From Prochlorococcus marinus str. MIT 0919 (GTDB lineage: Bacteria > Cyanobacteriota > Cyanobacteriia > PCC-6307 > Cyanobiaceae), in assembly GCF_027359375.1 (NCBI RefSeq), contig NZ_CP114779.1, positions 62,001 to 126,000 on the forward strand: 64,000 nucleotides of DNA, written 5' to 3'. The notes under the pieces are model-generated. The model was not told the origin of the DNA. It saw only the letters and a program-made list of their open reading frames with translations, and searched no databases. Position 1 is the first letter of the stretch. Every line of letters starts with the position of its first letter. Of this stretch, positions 31,498 through 40,350 are shown piece after piece. The position numbers and the translations under genes are program-made.

Positions 31498-31571
31498 TCG
31501 GAACGGCGGGATTTGAACCCACGACCCCCACTACCCCAAAGTGGTGCGCTACCAAACTGCGCTACGCCCCG
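31498..31571 (-). tRNA. tRNA-Pro (anticodon GGG)
   Basis: 74-nt cloverleaf on the minus strand. The acceptor CGGGGCG pairs with CGTTCCG (two G-U pairs), the anticodon arm is CCACT-TTGGGGT-AGTGG (GGG), and the T arm is GTGGG-TTCAAAT-CCCGC. The weak acceptor with two adjacent wobble pairs is mildly unusual. Second proline isoacceptor in the window. Confidence 0.95.
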
Positions 31572-31591
31572 TAAAATGAAGTTATCATACG

Positions 31592-31963
31592 CTAATCAAA
31601 AAAATATCTTCTACTTCCTTTTGTAGATATTTCTTTCTTTAGCTTCTGCAGAATTTTTTTTGCCAACAAGTTTTTAGATTGCCTTGCATATTCCTCTATT
31701 TTTAATTCCTTTGCTAAAAGTCTTAATTCACTGAATCGTAAGGTTGATACTTTGAGCTCGGGTTCCACATTCCAAGCGAACCCTGTTTTGGGAAGTTTTT
31801 TATGAGAATGTTTGTTTTCTAATTCAATTGTAATTTCTGCCAACCATTCTGGGATAAGTACTAATAAAATTGCAAAAAATGCATAAATCCTCATTAAACT
31901 ATTAGATACTGGTTTCATATCAACTGAGCTTTTCCTGTCTTCTTTTTTTAATTTATTATCCAA
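31592..31963 (-). CDS. Conserved hypothetical protein with SAP-like C-terminus
   Basis: 123 aa. One hydrophobic helix (about 25-43, IYAFFAILLVLIPEWLAEIT), a linker with KLPKTGFAWNVEPELKVSTL, and a C-terminal two-helix unit (LRFSELRLLAKELKIEEYAR ... LAKKILQKLKK) spaced like SAP/LEM motifs. Function unknown. The neighbouring 59-aa membrane gene is on the same strand. Confidence 0.65.
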   Translation of the reverse strand: MDNKLKKEDRKSSVDMKPVSNSLMRIYAFFAILLVLIPEWLAEITIELENKHSHKKLPKTGFAWNVEPELKVSTLRFSELRLLAKELKIEEYARQSKNLLAKKILQKLKKEISTKGSRRYFFD

Positions 31964-32011
31964 TTTCTGTTAATCCATGTAATTAGCTTTAAACATTTAC
32001 TTTGGATATAT

Positions 32012-32191
32012 TTATAGTGTTTGTTCTAGATCTGACATTGACTTGATCGATGTTATCGATGAGTCTTTCCATTGAATAGATGGTTCTGTATTGAATTTAG
32101 ATGGCCTAAAGGTAAATATAAAGCTAAATATTAATAGTATCGTAGCCAAAATAATTAACAAAACCGTATTGTCTGGAAGAGGTTCTTTCAT
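32012..32191 (-). CDS. Small single-pass membrane protein
   Basis: 59 aa. Helix at 9-28 (TVLLIILATILLIFSFIFTF), then a hydrophilic tail with PSIQWKDSSITSIKSMSDLE. It starts 3 bases before the msrA stop region, so it likely belongs to the msrA transcript. Function unknown. Confidence 0.55.
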   Translation of the reverse strand: MKEPLPDNTVLLIILATILLIFSFIFTFRPSKFNTEPSIQWKDSSITSIKSMSDLEQTL

Positions 32192-32193
32192 CG

Positions 32194-32934
32194 CTATTTA
32201 TTCTTGTTCATACTTGTAAGACTTATAGGCTCAATTGTGCTTCTAAGTATACAATGATTAATAGACCAGTCAAAGTTAGACCAAATTAATTTATCTAGCT
32301 TATAATTTGAACCTTTAAAATTATCTAACAATATTTGTGTAGGCATTGCAGAACAATAGGGCCTGCTCCCTGGCTTTGCTAGATATTGCTGATGATACTC
32401 TTCGGCATAGTAGAACAATTGATTATTACTTATTTCAGTTTGAATTGCTCCATAACCTTTTAATGATAAAAGCTCTTGATATCTTTCTTTGCTAGCAATT
32501 ACTAGTTCAATTTGATTTTTGTTAGTTGGGAATATAGCAGATCTATATTGTGTACCTCTATCATTGCCTTGGCGATGATATTGTGTGGGATCATGACATT
32601 CCCAAAATAATTTCAGAAGATCACTTAAATCGATAACTTTTTTATTCCAAACAACTTTAACGACCTCGCTGTGACCTGTTCTTCCAGAGCATACATCTTT
32701 ATAACTTGGATTATCAAAGTCTCCACCTGCATATCCGACTGCAGTTGTTTTGACGCCAGGTAATTTCCAAAACCCTTTCTCAGCACCCCAGAAACACCCA
32801 CAACCGAAAAATATTTCTTCTTCGTCATGATTTAAGGGCTCATTTAATCTTGTCTTTAAAACATAGTGGAACCACTCTTTGGAATTCATTGTTTTATTTT
32901 TAATCGGTTTTGGATTTAGCCAGTTCGCAAACAT
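32194..32934 (-). CDS. msrA: Peptide methionine-S-sulfoxide reductase
   Basis: 246 aa. Catalytic loop FFGCGCFWGAEKGFW with nucleophile C47, then VGYAGG, SYKDVCSGRTGHSEVV and FYYAEEYHQQYL. It reduces methionine-S-sulfoxide in proteins using thioredoxin. The extension after the MsrA core (last 40 residues) is unusual. Downstream gene of the DUF-type membrane protein at 32942-33193 (7-base gap). Confidence 0.93.
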   Translation of the reverse strand: MFANWLNPKPIKNKTMNSKEWFHYVLKTRLNEPLNHDEEEIFFGCGCFWGAEKGFWKLPGVKTTAVGYAGGDFDNPSYKDVCSGRTGHSEVVKVVWNKKVIDLSDLLKLFWECHDPTQYHRQGNDRGTQYRSAIFPTNKNQIELVIASKERYQELLSLKGYGAIQTEISNNQLFYYAEEYHQQYLAKPGSRPYCSAMPTQILLDNFKGSNYKLDKLIWSNFDWSINHCILRSTIEPISLTSMNKNK

Positions 32935-32941
32935 TGAGAAA

Positions 32942-33193
32942 TCATTCAGTTAATTGTTGTGGGTCAAGTTCTATATGATTCAGCAAGGTAGTTACAAAGG
33001 CAAATAATAAGAATGGAAGGCTTATAACTAAGATCAGACCAACACCAACAAGTGCAAATATTGGCCTTGATGCGCCCATTAGACCTAGTCCCCCAGCAAG
33101 ACTAACAAAAATGACTGCCATCCATGCCAAGATTTGAATATAGATATCACCAAATGTAAGGTTGCATCTGATGGTGTACTTTGTGGGAGTCAT
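32942..33193 (-). CDS. Conserved small membrane protein
   Basis: 83 aa with two transmembrane helices (about 20-40 and 46-70). Contains SLAGGLGLMGASRPIFALVG. Just upstream of msrA in the same direction. Common in picocyanobacteria in my recollection, function unknown. Confidence 0.65.
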   Translation of the reverse strand: MTPTKYTIRCNLTFGDIYIQILAWMAVIFVSLAGGLGLMGASRPIFALVGVGLILVISLPFLLFAFVTTLLNHIELDPQQLTE

Positions 33194-33300
33194 TGCCTAA
33201 GCATATTTTCTTTACCTTTAGCAAACTAAAAGAGTTAAGTCTTTTGTTGTAATCAATTAAACTATTTTGGTAGAAAATTACATAAGGAAAACTACTTAGT

Positions 33301-35043
33301 TTAGTTAAGCCCCTGCGTGGCTTGCTCCCTTTCCCATAGCCTTTTGTAAAGCCCACCTATACTTATTAGTTCTTTATGAGTTCCTTCTTGTTCTAATCTT
33401 CCGTCATTTAAAACTAATATTCGATCACACGCAGCTGCGGCTGAAAGCTGGTGGCTGATCATTAAAATTGTTCTATTAGTTTTACTTCTGATAGATGTAA
33501 GTATTGCCGCAGCAGTTTTATTGTCAACACTTGCCAAAGCATCATCAAGAACGATTACTGGCGCACTGATTAAAAGCGCTCTACCGAGTGCTGTACGTTG
33601 ACGTTGGCCTCCACTTAAGGTTATCCCTCTTTCCCCTACTAATGTATTAAAACCATCTGGGAAACCTTTTATATCGTCAATTAATCTGGCTTGAATAGCA
33701 GATTCCTCTACTTGATCTTTGCTTGCTTTGGGGTCCCCGTATTTAAGATTATCTTGAAGAGAAGTTGTAAAAAGGTAACCTTCTTGAGGGACTAATGCGA
33801 TGTTTTTACGAAGGTCTTCAAGCTTTAAATCGATAATATCATTTTCATCTAGAAACAGTTGTCCTTTGGATACATTAATCATGCGTCCAATTGCTCTTGC
33901 AAGGGTTGTTTTGCCGCAGCCAACAGGACCAACTATTGCAACTAGTTCTCCAGGCTGAATGACAAAACTAAGTTTGTTTAGTATTGCCCTTTTACTCCCT
34001 TCGTAATTGATAGTAAGTTCTCGAGCTTCTAGTTTCCCTATAACAGGCTTGGCAAGACTTTTAGTTTTAAACTTGTTTTTTATATTTGGCTTTCTATTTA
34101 ATAGCTCTTCTACACGATCAAGACTTACTTGTCCTATTTGGAAAGTGTTTAATGTAAAGCCTAGTAGTGCTGTAGGAAAAACTAGTCGTTCAACATAGAG
34201 TATTAGGGCAATTAAGCCTCCTATAGTAAGCGCACCTTTTTCAAGCAGCCCACTGCCTAAAGCTATTAGAAGCAAAAGTGAGATTGAAGATATTCCTTGA
34301 AGAAGAGGGAATAAGGTACTGGCTGTTCTAGCTAAATTAATCGCTGAATTTCTATAATTATTGTTTAACTTTGAGAAGGCTTGCTTCTCTGATGCCTCTT
34401 GGCCATAAATTTTTATAGCGCTAATCCCGGAAAGATCTTCTTGAATGAGTTCACTTAGTCTAGAAAGAGCTTCTTGTTGTCTTCTCCTTTGTCGAACCAT
34501 CCTTCCGCCAAATAATCCGACTGTCCCAAGCATTAATGGATAAAGAGAAATTGCTGCGATTGTTAACCATGGACTAATTGCAAGCATGGCTGGGATGGTA
34601 AAGCAATATGCCAACAAGGTATTTGTAAGGCTTAAAACGGTAAAGCCAAGAAGCCTTCTAATATTTTCAACATCACTTGTTGCTCTGCTTATTACTTCTC
34701 CACTGCCGATTTCTTGAACCCAACTTGGGTCTTGGATCAATAAATGATCAAATAATTTCTGCCTTAGATCAACTTCAACTTGACGACCCACTCCAAATAC
34801 AAGCTGCCTTGATATAAGCCGCACTATTCCCATAATGGTTGCAAGCAAAATAATCCAGATTGAATTCTTAAGAACATCCTTAAAAGCGAAACCTTCTTTT
34901 AAAGCATCAACAATTCCCTTTACTTCCATTGGAATTGCAACACTTAAAAGATTTACGACAACTAGACTTATTGCTCCAAGTATCAATGTCTTTCTATGAG
35001 GCTTTAAATACCTATTTATTAGATCTAAGCGAAAAGCGAACAT
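33301..35043 (-). CDS. ABC exporter, fused membrane and ATPase domains (MsbA/MdlB-like)
   Basis: 580 aa half-transporter. Six-helix membrane domain (about 15-310), then ATPase: Walker A IVGPVGCGKTTLARAIG (about 370), Q-loop VPQEGYL, signature LSGGQRQR (about 476), Walker B VIVLDDALASVD and H-loop MISHQ. Works as a dimer in the cytoplasmic membrane to export lipids, peptides or drugs. Substrate unknown. The C in the Walker A (GPVGCGKTT) is acceptable. Divergent from the DUF3288 gene. Confidence 0.9.
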   Translation of the reverse strand: MFAFRLDLINRYLKPHRKTLILGAISLVVVNLLSVAIPMEVKGIVDALKEGFAFKDVLKNSIWIILLATIMGIVRLISRQLVFGVGRQVEVDLRQKLFDHLLIQDPSWVQEIGSGEVISRATSDVENIRRLLGFTVLSLTNTLLAYCFTIPAMLAISPWLTIAAISLYPLMLGTVGLFGGRMVRQRRRQQEALSRLSELIQEDLSGISAIKIYGQEASEKQAFSKLNNNYRNSAINLARTASTLFPLLQGISSISLLLLIALGSGLLEKGALTIGGLIALILYVERLVFPTALLGFTLNTFQIGQVSLDRVEELLNRKPNIKNKFKTKSLAKPVIGKLEARELTINYEGSKRAILNKLSFVIQPGELVAIVGPVGCGKTTLARAIGRMINVSKGQLFLDENDIIDLKLEDLRKNIALVPQEGYLFTTSLQDNLKYGDPKASKDQVEESAIQARLIDDIKGFPDGFNTLVGERGITLSGGQRQRTALGRALLISAPVIVLDDALASVDNKTAAAILTSIRSKTNRTILMISHQLSAAAACDRILVLNDGRLEQEGTHKELISIGGLYKRLWEREQATQGLN

Positions 35044-35128
35044 AGCCTTGTTTACTATGTGATCAAACTTAGTAGCTCTAGGGAACTATTGTGATCATTT
35101 TTGCCTGTTTGACTAAGGATAACCTTTG

Positions 35129-35434
35129 ATGAAAGATCAAAATCACCCTCTTTATTCTATAGATCGTGAACTAGTTGATCGTTTGCTTTCAAAGCTTTCT
35201 CCCACAGACGAGGATCTTGTTGATCTAGCAAGATTATTTAGCAGATATTCAGACTTCCCCGGAGCTGAGACTTTGCAAAAGGATATGACCAAGACATTAA
35301 AACTTTGGGGAATGGATAGAGATCAACTGAATTCGAAAACTCGTGAGATTTGGGCAAAAGGGTATAGGCCAGGTAAAAACATAGATAACACAGTTGGTTC
35401 AGGTTTTGATACTTCTGAAAAGTCAGAACCTTAG
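35129..35434 (+). CDS. DUF3288 protein
   Basis: 101 aa from ATG 35129. HPLYSIDRELVDRLLSKLSP, DLARLFSRYSDFPGAETLQK and LKLWGMDRDQLNSKTREIWA match the cyanobacterial DUF3288 pattern (H-P-x-Y-x-x-D-R-x-x-V-x-x-L-L ... Y-x-x-F-P-G-A). Helical, soluble, function unknown. A terminator hairpin lies 77 bases after its stop. Confidence 0.82.
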   Translation: MKDQNHPLYSIDRELVDRLLSKLSPTDEDLVDLARLFSRYSDFPGAETLQKDMTKTLKLWGMDRDQLNSKTREIWAKGYRPGKNIDNTVGSGFDTSEKSEP

Positions 35435-35510
35435 TTTGATGACAAAACATAATTACAATGGATTGTCTGGTTTAAATTTGTTTTTATCTTTTGAAGATCT
35501 TTCTACATAT

Positions 35511-35542
35511 CCCGGAGTGCGAAAGAAGCACCCGGGCTTTTT
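35511..35542 (+). terminator. Terminator hairpin directly upstream of trpD
   Basis: CCCGG-A-GTGC / GCAC-CCGGG stem (one bulged A, 7-nt loop) followed by CTTTTTT, ending 9 bases before the trpD ATG. It fits a terminator for the DUF3288 transcript. Its closeness to trpD would also allow attenuation of trpD, but there is no tryptophan-rich leader peptide. A 38-codon frame (35439-35555) runs through it and overlaps the trpD start by ATGA. Confidence 0.8.
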
Positions 35543-35551
35543 TCTGAGTTT

Positions 35552-36598
35552 ATGACCATGTCAAATTTTTCTTGGCCGAAAGTTCTTGACAAGCTTTTAG
35601 AAGGAAATGAACTGCAAATAGTTGAAGCAAGTTCTCTTATGAAAGCTTGGCTGAATGAAGATCTTACCCCTGCCCAGACAGGAGCTTTTTTGGCTGCTTT
35701 GCGATCAAAAGGATTAACCGGACTAGAGCTGGCTACCATGGCAAAGGTCTTAAGAGAGGCATGCTCTTTCCCGTTTGCTATACCTGAAATGTTTTTAGTG
35801 GATACATGCGGGACTGGAGGAGATGGTGCTGATACTTTTAATATTTCAACAGCGGTTGCTTTCTTAGCATCATCCTTGGGAGTCTCCGTAGCAAAACATG
35901 GCAATCGAAGTGCTAGTGGGAAAGTCGGATCAGCAGATGTATTAGAGAAAGTTGGCATTAAATTAGATGCGCCTTTGCTCGAAGTGGTAAATGCTTTAGA
36001 AGAAACAAACATTTCATTCTTATTTGCTCCCCTTTGGCATTCTTCTTTGGCAGGCCTTGCTCCTTTTAGGAAACAATTAGGGGTTAGAACAGTTTTTAAT
36101 CTTCTTGGTCCATTAGTTAATCCTTTTAGACCTAAGGCTCAAGTTCTTGGAGTAGCCAAACCAGAGCTTTTAGACCCTATGGCTGAAGCATTACAGGAAT
36201 TAGGATTAACTCGTGCAGTAGTGGTTTATGGGGCTGGAGGCTTAGATGAAGCATCCTTAGAAGGGCCTAGCCAAGTTCGTTTCCTGAAAGATGATCAAAT
36301 AACTTCTGCCGAAATTGATATAACTGATTTAGGTCTTACTCCGTGCTCTAATTCTGACCTTAAAGGAGGTGACCTCAATTTAAATGCCAATATTCTGACC
36401 TCAGTTTTAAAAGGGGAAGGAACGCGCTCTCAAAGGGAAGTAGTTGCTTTAAATACTGCATTAGTTCTTTGGGCATCTTCAGTTGAAGATGATTTAAATA
36501 AAGGGGTAAAAATGGCTTTAAATGCTCTTGAAACTTCAATGGGCTGGAAAAAATTGGAGAATCTAAAACAATTTCTTAAATCGCATTCTGAGGATTAA
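35552..36598 (+). CDS. trpD: Anthranilate phosphoribosyltransferase
   Basis: 348 aa. PRPP-binding [35 protein letters not shown] and the [13 protein letters not shown] segment are diagnostic. Second step of tryptophan synthesis: anthranilate plus PRPP to phosphoribosylanthranilate. Other trp genes are not adjacent. carA follows 11 bases downstream. Confidence 0.96.
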   Translation: MTMSNFSWPKVLDKLLEGNELQIVEASSLMKAWLNEDLTPAQTGAFLAALRSKGLTGLELATMAKVLREACSFPFAIPEMFLVDTCGTGGDGADTFNISTAVAFLASSLGVSVAKHGNRSASGKVGSADVLEKVGIKLDAPLLEVVNALEETNISFLFAPLWHSSLAGLAPFRKQLGVRTVFNLLGPLVNPFRPKAQVLGVAKPELLDPMAEALQELGLTRAVVVYGAGGLDEASLEGPSQVRFLKDDQITSAEIDITDLGLTPCSNSDLKGGDLNLNANILTSVLKGEGTRSQREVVALNTALVLWASSVEDDLNKGVKMALNALETSMGWKKLENLKQFLKSHSED

Positions 36599-36609
36599 GA
36601 ATTATTTTG

Positions 36610-37752
36610 ATGAATTATTCTTTGAAAGACTCTGCATTGTTAGTTTTATCAGATGGTACTTTTCTTGAAGGAAAACCATTTGGTTTTAGAGATACTGTAA
36701 TTGGTGAAATAGTTTTTAATACAGGAATTACAGGTTATCAAGAAGTTTTAACTGACCCTAGTTACCATGGCCAACTAGTTACGTTTACGTACCCTGAATT
36801 AGGTAATACTGGGGTTAATGAAGAGGATTCGGAATCTAACTCTCCATATGTAAGAGGGGTTATCGCAAGGCAAATAATTAAGGAACCAAGTAATTGGAGA
36901 TCTCAAATCAATTTAGAGAAATGGTTAGAGAAAGAAAAGGTTGTAGGCATTTATGGTGTTGATACACGTGCTCTTGTAAGGCATTTAAGAGATTTTGGAA
37001 CTATGAATGCTGCAATATCTACAGATGGAAAATCTTCGCCATTTCAATTGCTGGAGAAACTTAAAAATGCTCGATCGATGGAAGGGCTGAATCTTGTAGA
37101 AGATGTTACAACCCCAAGAAGTTATAAATGGACTTCAATCAGAGCAGCTTCTTTTGATAAAAGATTAAAAGTTAATCAATCAAAGCCTCTAAAAGTAGTT
37201 GCTATTGATTTTGGAATTAAAAGGTCAATACTTAATCGATTAGTAGCTTATGGATGCGAAGTAGAAGTATTACCAGCAAATTCTAAACTTGCAGATGTTT
37301 TAAATTTATCTCCTGAAGGAGTTTTCCTTTCAAATGGGCCAGGAGATCCTTCAGCTGTTAAGCAGGGCATCTCATTAGCAAAAGAACTTATTGATTCAAC
37401 AGATCTGCCTGTTTTTGGAATCTGTCTAGGGCATCAAATTCTAGGCTTGGCACTTGGAGGTCAAACTTTTAAGCTTCCTTATGGGCACAGGGGTTTAAAT
37501 CATCCATGCGGCTCAACTGGTCAAATTGAAATTACTAGCCAGAACCATGGATTTGCATTAAAGGCTTCTTCCCTGAGTGAAAAAACAGTGGAAATAACGC
37601 ATTTAAATCTTAATGATAAAACTGTTGCAGGCATTGCAATGATTAACAAGCCAGTTTTTGGGGTTCAATATCATCCAGAAGCTAGTCCTGGCCCGCATGA
37701 TGCGGATTATCATTTTTCAAGATTTGTTGAACTGATGTTAGAACGCCGCTGA
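36610..37752 (+). CDS. carA: Carbamoyl-phosphate synthase, small (glutaminase) subunit
   Basis: 380 aa from ATG 36610 (a TTG one codon earlier is unlikely). The N-terminal CPSase_sm domain has [40 protein letters not shown] and [15 protein letters not shown]. The C-terminal class I amidotransferase has [16 protein letters not shown] (nucleophile Cys near 271) and [14 protein letters not shown]. It supplies ammonia from glutamine to CarB for arginine and pyrimidine synthesis; carB is elsewhere. Confidence 0.96.
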   Translation: MNYSLKDSALLVLSDGTFLEGKPFGFRDTVIGEIVFNTGITGYQEVLTDPSYHGQLVTFTYPELGNTGVNEEDSESNSPYVRGVIARQIIKEPSNWRSQINLEKWLEKEKVVGIYGVDTRALVRHLRDFGTMNAAISTDGKSSPFQLLEKLKNARSMEGLNLVEDVTTPRSYKWTSIRAASFDKRLKVNQSKPLKVVAIDFGIKRSILNRLVAYGCEVEVLPANSKLADVLNLSPEGVFLSNGPGDPSAVKQGISLAKELIDSTDLPVFGICLGHQILGLALGGQTFKLPYGHRGLNHPCGSTGQIEITSQNHGFALKASSLSEKTVEITHLNLNDKTVAGIAMINKPVFGVQYHPEASPGPHDADYHFSRFVELMLERR

Positions 37753-37834
37753 AAAATGGTTGATTCGCTTCGATATAACTACACTTCTTTTCAGAAGTAC
37801 AAGGGGGCTTAATCCCATAAAAGATTTACAGCGA

Positions 37835-38182
37835 TTGACCGTTTCATTACGCGGTGGTTTCGAAAGGCGTAAAGGTTGTTTGGTGTTTTATTTCACTGGA
37901 CAGCTAGATGCTTACTCAGAAAAACAATTTTCAGACTTTATCAATGATGTTTTTAGTTCTAACCAACTACCAATGGTGATAGATCTTTCAAAAATAGATT
38001 TCATTGATTCTTCTGGCTTAGGAGCGATGGTGCATACAGCAAAGCAATGCAAGAAATCCAAGAGATCTTTTGTTGTTGTTGGCAATCCAAGAGTGATTCA
38101 AACCATTAAATTGGTTCGATTAGAGGATTTTTTACATTTAGTGCCTGATCTAGACACTGCGTTGACCAAATTGGCAGCTTGA
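37835..38182 (+). CDS. STAS-domain anti-sigma factor antagonist
   Basis: 115 aa from TTG 37835, where the family-like LTVSLRGGFERRKGCLV begins; TTG 37760 would add 25 unrelated residues. STAS fold: FTGQLDAYSEKQFSDFINDV, VIDLSKIDFIDSSGLGAMVH with the phosphorylatable serine in D-S-S-G-L-G. Family members bind or release an RsbW/SpoIIAB-like kinase according to phosphorylation. A matching kinase gene lies at 63266-63658. The stop overlaps the mrnC start. Confidence 0.85.
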   Translation: MTVSLRGGFERRKGCLVFYFTGQLDAYSEKQFSDFINDVFSSNQLPMVIDLSKIDFIDSSGLGAMVHTAKQCKKSKRSFVVVGNPRVIQTIKLVRLEDFLHLVPDLDTALTKLAA

Positions 38183-38586
38183 CTGACTGGCTTCGACTAC
38201 AGGTGCCATCAGGGTGTCCTGATGATTTAGGGCCTTTGCAATTAGCTTGGCTTGGTGATGCCGTTTGGGAGATGCATCAAAGAATAATGTTTTGTAAGAC
38301 ACCTGCTCGATCAAAAGACTTACATGAAGCTGTTGTATCGAAGGTCAATGCGGAAAGCCAAGCTAAGGCTTTATCTAGACTAGAAGTTTATTTAACTGAT
38401 GTGGAAAAACAATTGGTTAGGCGGGGTAGGAATAAAGTTGGACGCGGATCTCGTAAACTAGATGTAGCAATATATTCACAGGCAACTGGATTTGAAACGC
38501 TAATAGGTTGGTTGTTTTTGAAAAATCCAGCTCGTCTCGCGCAGATTCTGGATCGATTAGAGGAAAACGAATCTTTTTGCCCATAA
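38179..38586 (+). CDS. mrnC: Mini-ribonuclease III
   Basis: 135 aa from TTG 38179 (4-base overlap with the STAS gene). RNase III catalytic domain without a dsRNA-binding domain: LAWLGDAVWEMHQRIMF (metal-binding D), RGRNKVGRGSRKLDVAIYSQ and ATGFETLIGWLFL (catalytic E). In cyanobacteria it matures 23S rRNA and other structured RNAs. The adjacent TrmH-family methyltransferase is also rRNA-related. Confidence 0.9.
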   Translation: MTDWLRLQVPSGCPDDLGPLQLAWLGDAVWEMHQRIMFCKTPARSKDLHEAVVSKVNAESQAKALSRLEVYLTDVEKQLVRRGRNKVGRGSRKLDVAIYSQATGFETLIGWLFLKNPARLAQILDRLEENESFCP

Positions 38587-38597
38587 CTATTAAGAAA

Positions 38598-39815
38598 ATG
38601 ACTCCTGCTAATCGTCGTGGCTCTAATTTTTCATCCTCTTCTGGAAAACCAAAAGGTGGCAATAGGACTTATTCATCTAGAAGAAGGAAAAATTCTAATT
38701 TGGAAGAACGTAGAAGGAGTTTTAAATCAAAGGCTGAAGAATTAAATTCACAAAAATCTTTAAAAAATTCATTCACAGAAAGTAATCAATCACTTCAAAC
38801 ATATAGCTCTAGAAGGAATTCCAGAAACAAAAATAACTTTTCAAGTGAAACCCAAAATTCTTTTAGGCGAACAGAACACAAAAACAATTCTACAAAATTT
38901 GTAGAAAGCAAAGATAGAAATCAATTAGTTAGTTCAAATAGAGGTCGTTCTAGTAGACATGGAAGTTTTGACAGTAGTTACGCAGAAACCTCATCTGAAA
39001 CTTTCAATAATGAAAGGGATGTTAATGATATTTTTTGGGGACGACACTCCACTCAGGCTATTTTAGAATCAGGAAGACCCCTTCATAGAATTTGGTGTAC
39101 TCCTGAATTAAGAACCTCATCTAAGTTCCTACAACTTCTTAAAGATTCCAAAGCTTTAGGAGTACTCGTTGAGGAAGTTTCATGGGCCAGATTAGGTCAT
39201 ATAACTAAAGGTGGAGTTCATCAAGGCATAGCTCTTCAAACAGCAGCATCTGAAACACTTGATTTAAGCACTTTGATAAAGGGATGTTCCGACCTGGGAG
39301 AATTTCCTGTTTTATTAGCTTTAGATGGACTCACAGACCCTCATAACGTAGGGGCAATAGTTCGCTCTGCAGAGGCTTTTGGTGCCCATGGCTTGATTTT
39401 ACCCCAAAGAAGAAGTGCAGGCTTAACTGGTTCAGTTGCAAAAGTTGCTGCTGGGGCTTTGGAGCATTTGCCAGTGGCTAGGGTGGTTAATTTGAATAGA
39501 TCTTTAGAGGAGCTGAAGAAATTTGGCTATAGAATTATTGGTCTGGCGGAAGAAGGAGAGAATATTTTAAATGAAATAGATGTAGAAGGTCCTTTAGTAA
39601 TAGTTATAGGCTCTGAAGGGAAAGGGCTTTCAGTTTTAACACGAAGGACTTGCGATCAGTTAGTGAGGATACCTTTAAGAGGGGTCACTTCAAGCTTAAA
39701 TGCTTCAGTTGCTACTTCTATTTTCCTCTATGAGATTGCAAGTAAAGGGTGGATGAAAGGTATGTCTGGGCAGGCTGCGTCGCCTAAGTTGGTCCGAGCA
39801 AAATTATCTAATTAA
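38598..39815 (+). CDS. rlmB: TrmH-family (SpoU) RNA 2'-O-methyltransferase
   Basis: 405 aa from ATG 38598. The first 140 residues are a basic, serine/arginine/asparagine-rich disordered extension (SRRKNSNLEERRRSFKSKAE), typical of the cyanobacterial enzyme. The SPOUT core then has NDIFWGRHSTQAILESGRPL, motif 1 LDGLTDPHNVGAIVRSAEAF, motif 2 VIGSEGKGLS and motif 3 IPLRGVTSSLNASVA. It methylates ribose in 23S rRNA (or tRNA) using SAM via a trefoil knot. Exact target inferred from the family only. Confidence 0.9.
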   Translation: MTPANRRGSNFSSSSGKPKGGNRTYSSRRRKNSNLEERRRSFKSKAEELNSQKSLKNSFTESNQSLQTYSSRRNSRNKNNFSSETQNSFRRTEHKNNSTKFVESKDRNQLVSSNRGRSSRHGSFDSSYAETSSETFNNERDVNDIFWGRHSTQAILESGRPLHRIWCTPELRTSSKFLQLLKDSKALGVLVEEVSWARLGHITKGGVHQGIALQTAASETLDLSTLIKGCSDLGEFPVLLALDGLTDPHNVGAIVRSAEAFGAHGLILPQRRSAGLTGSVAKVAAGALEHLPVARVVNLNRSLEELKKFGYRIIGLAEEGENILNEIDVEGPLVIVIGSEGKGLSVLTRRTCDQLVRIPLRGVTSSLNASVATSIFLYEIASKGWMKGMSGQAASPKLVRAKLSN

Positions 39816-40063
39816 ATAGTGCCATAAAATCTATTTTTGCTTTTAAATATGATTCTTAAAAGTTTTAGGATAATTCTTCAGATGAATTTCTTGTTTTTTT
39901 TAATTGAATCAGCGTAAAAGATTTTGTAGCAATATTTCTATTAGACCCGCCTTTTGAAGCTATGCAATTTACTTATTGATCGAGAGGATTTTTTTGGAGT
40001 CAGGAAAAACCTTCTTTTTTTATTACTTCACCATTAAAATAGTTGAAGATCATCAAAGTAGTT

Positions 40064-40294
40064 ATGGGCCCAATCAGGGCGGTTCGAAATTTAGGTAACA
40101 GTTTAGGTCTGGCCTGGTGGGCTAGAGTTCAGACTAATGAACCTAATGTGACTTATTGGTTTGGACCTTTTTTAACTAAGCGAAGTCTTTCAAAGAAGCT
40201 TTTAGTTTTTGTGGACGACTTATCTGCAGAAGGCTCAGATTCAATTAGTCATACATTTATTCGTTGTCGGAAAGCAGAGCCTTTAACAAGTTAG
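40064..40294 (+). CDS. DUF1816 protein
   Basis: 76 aa from ATG 40064 (MGPIRAVRNLGNSLGLAWWA); TTG 40043 would add 7 residues. LGLAWWARVQTNEPNVTYWF, GPF and FVDDLSAEGSDSISHTFIRC match DUF1816, a short cyanobacterial family of unknown function also seen at the C-terminus of some phycobilisome-linker-like proteins. Confidence 0.82.
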   Translation: MGPIRAVRNLGNSLGLAWWARVQTNEPNVTYWFGPFLTKRSLSKKLLVFVDDLSAEGSDSISHTFIRCRKAEPLTS

Positions 40295-40350
40295 GTTTTG
40301 GGACTCGCTCCTGATAGCGTCTTAATTAAATAACCAAATTCAAATCAATA

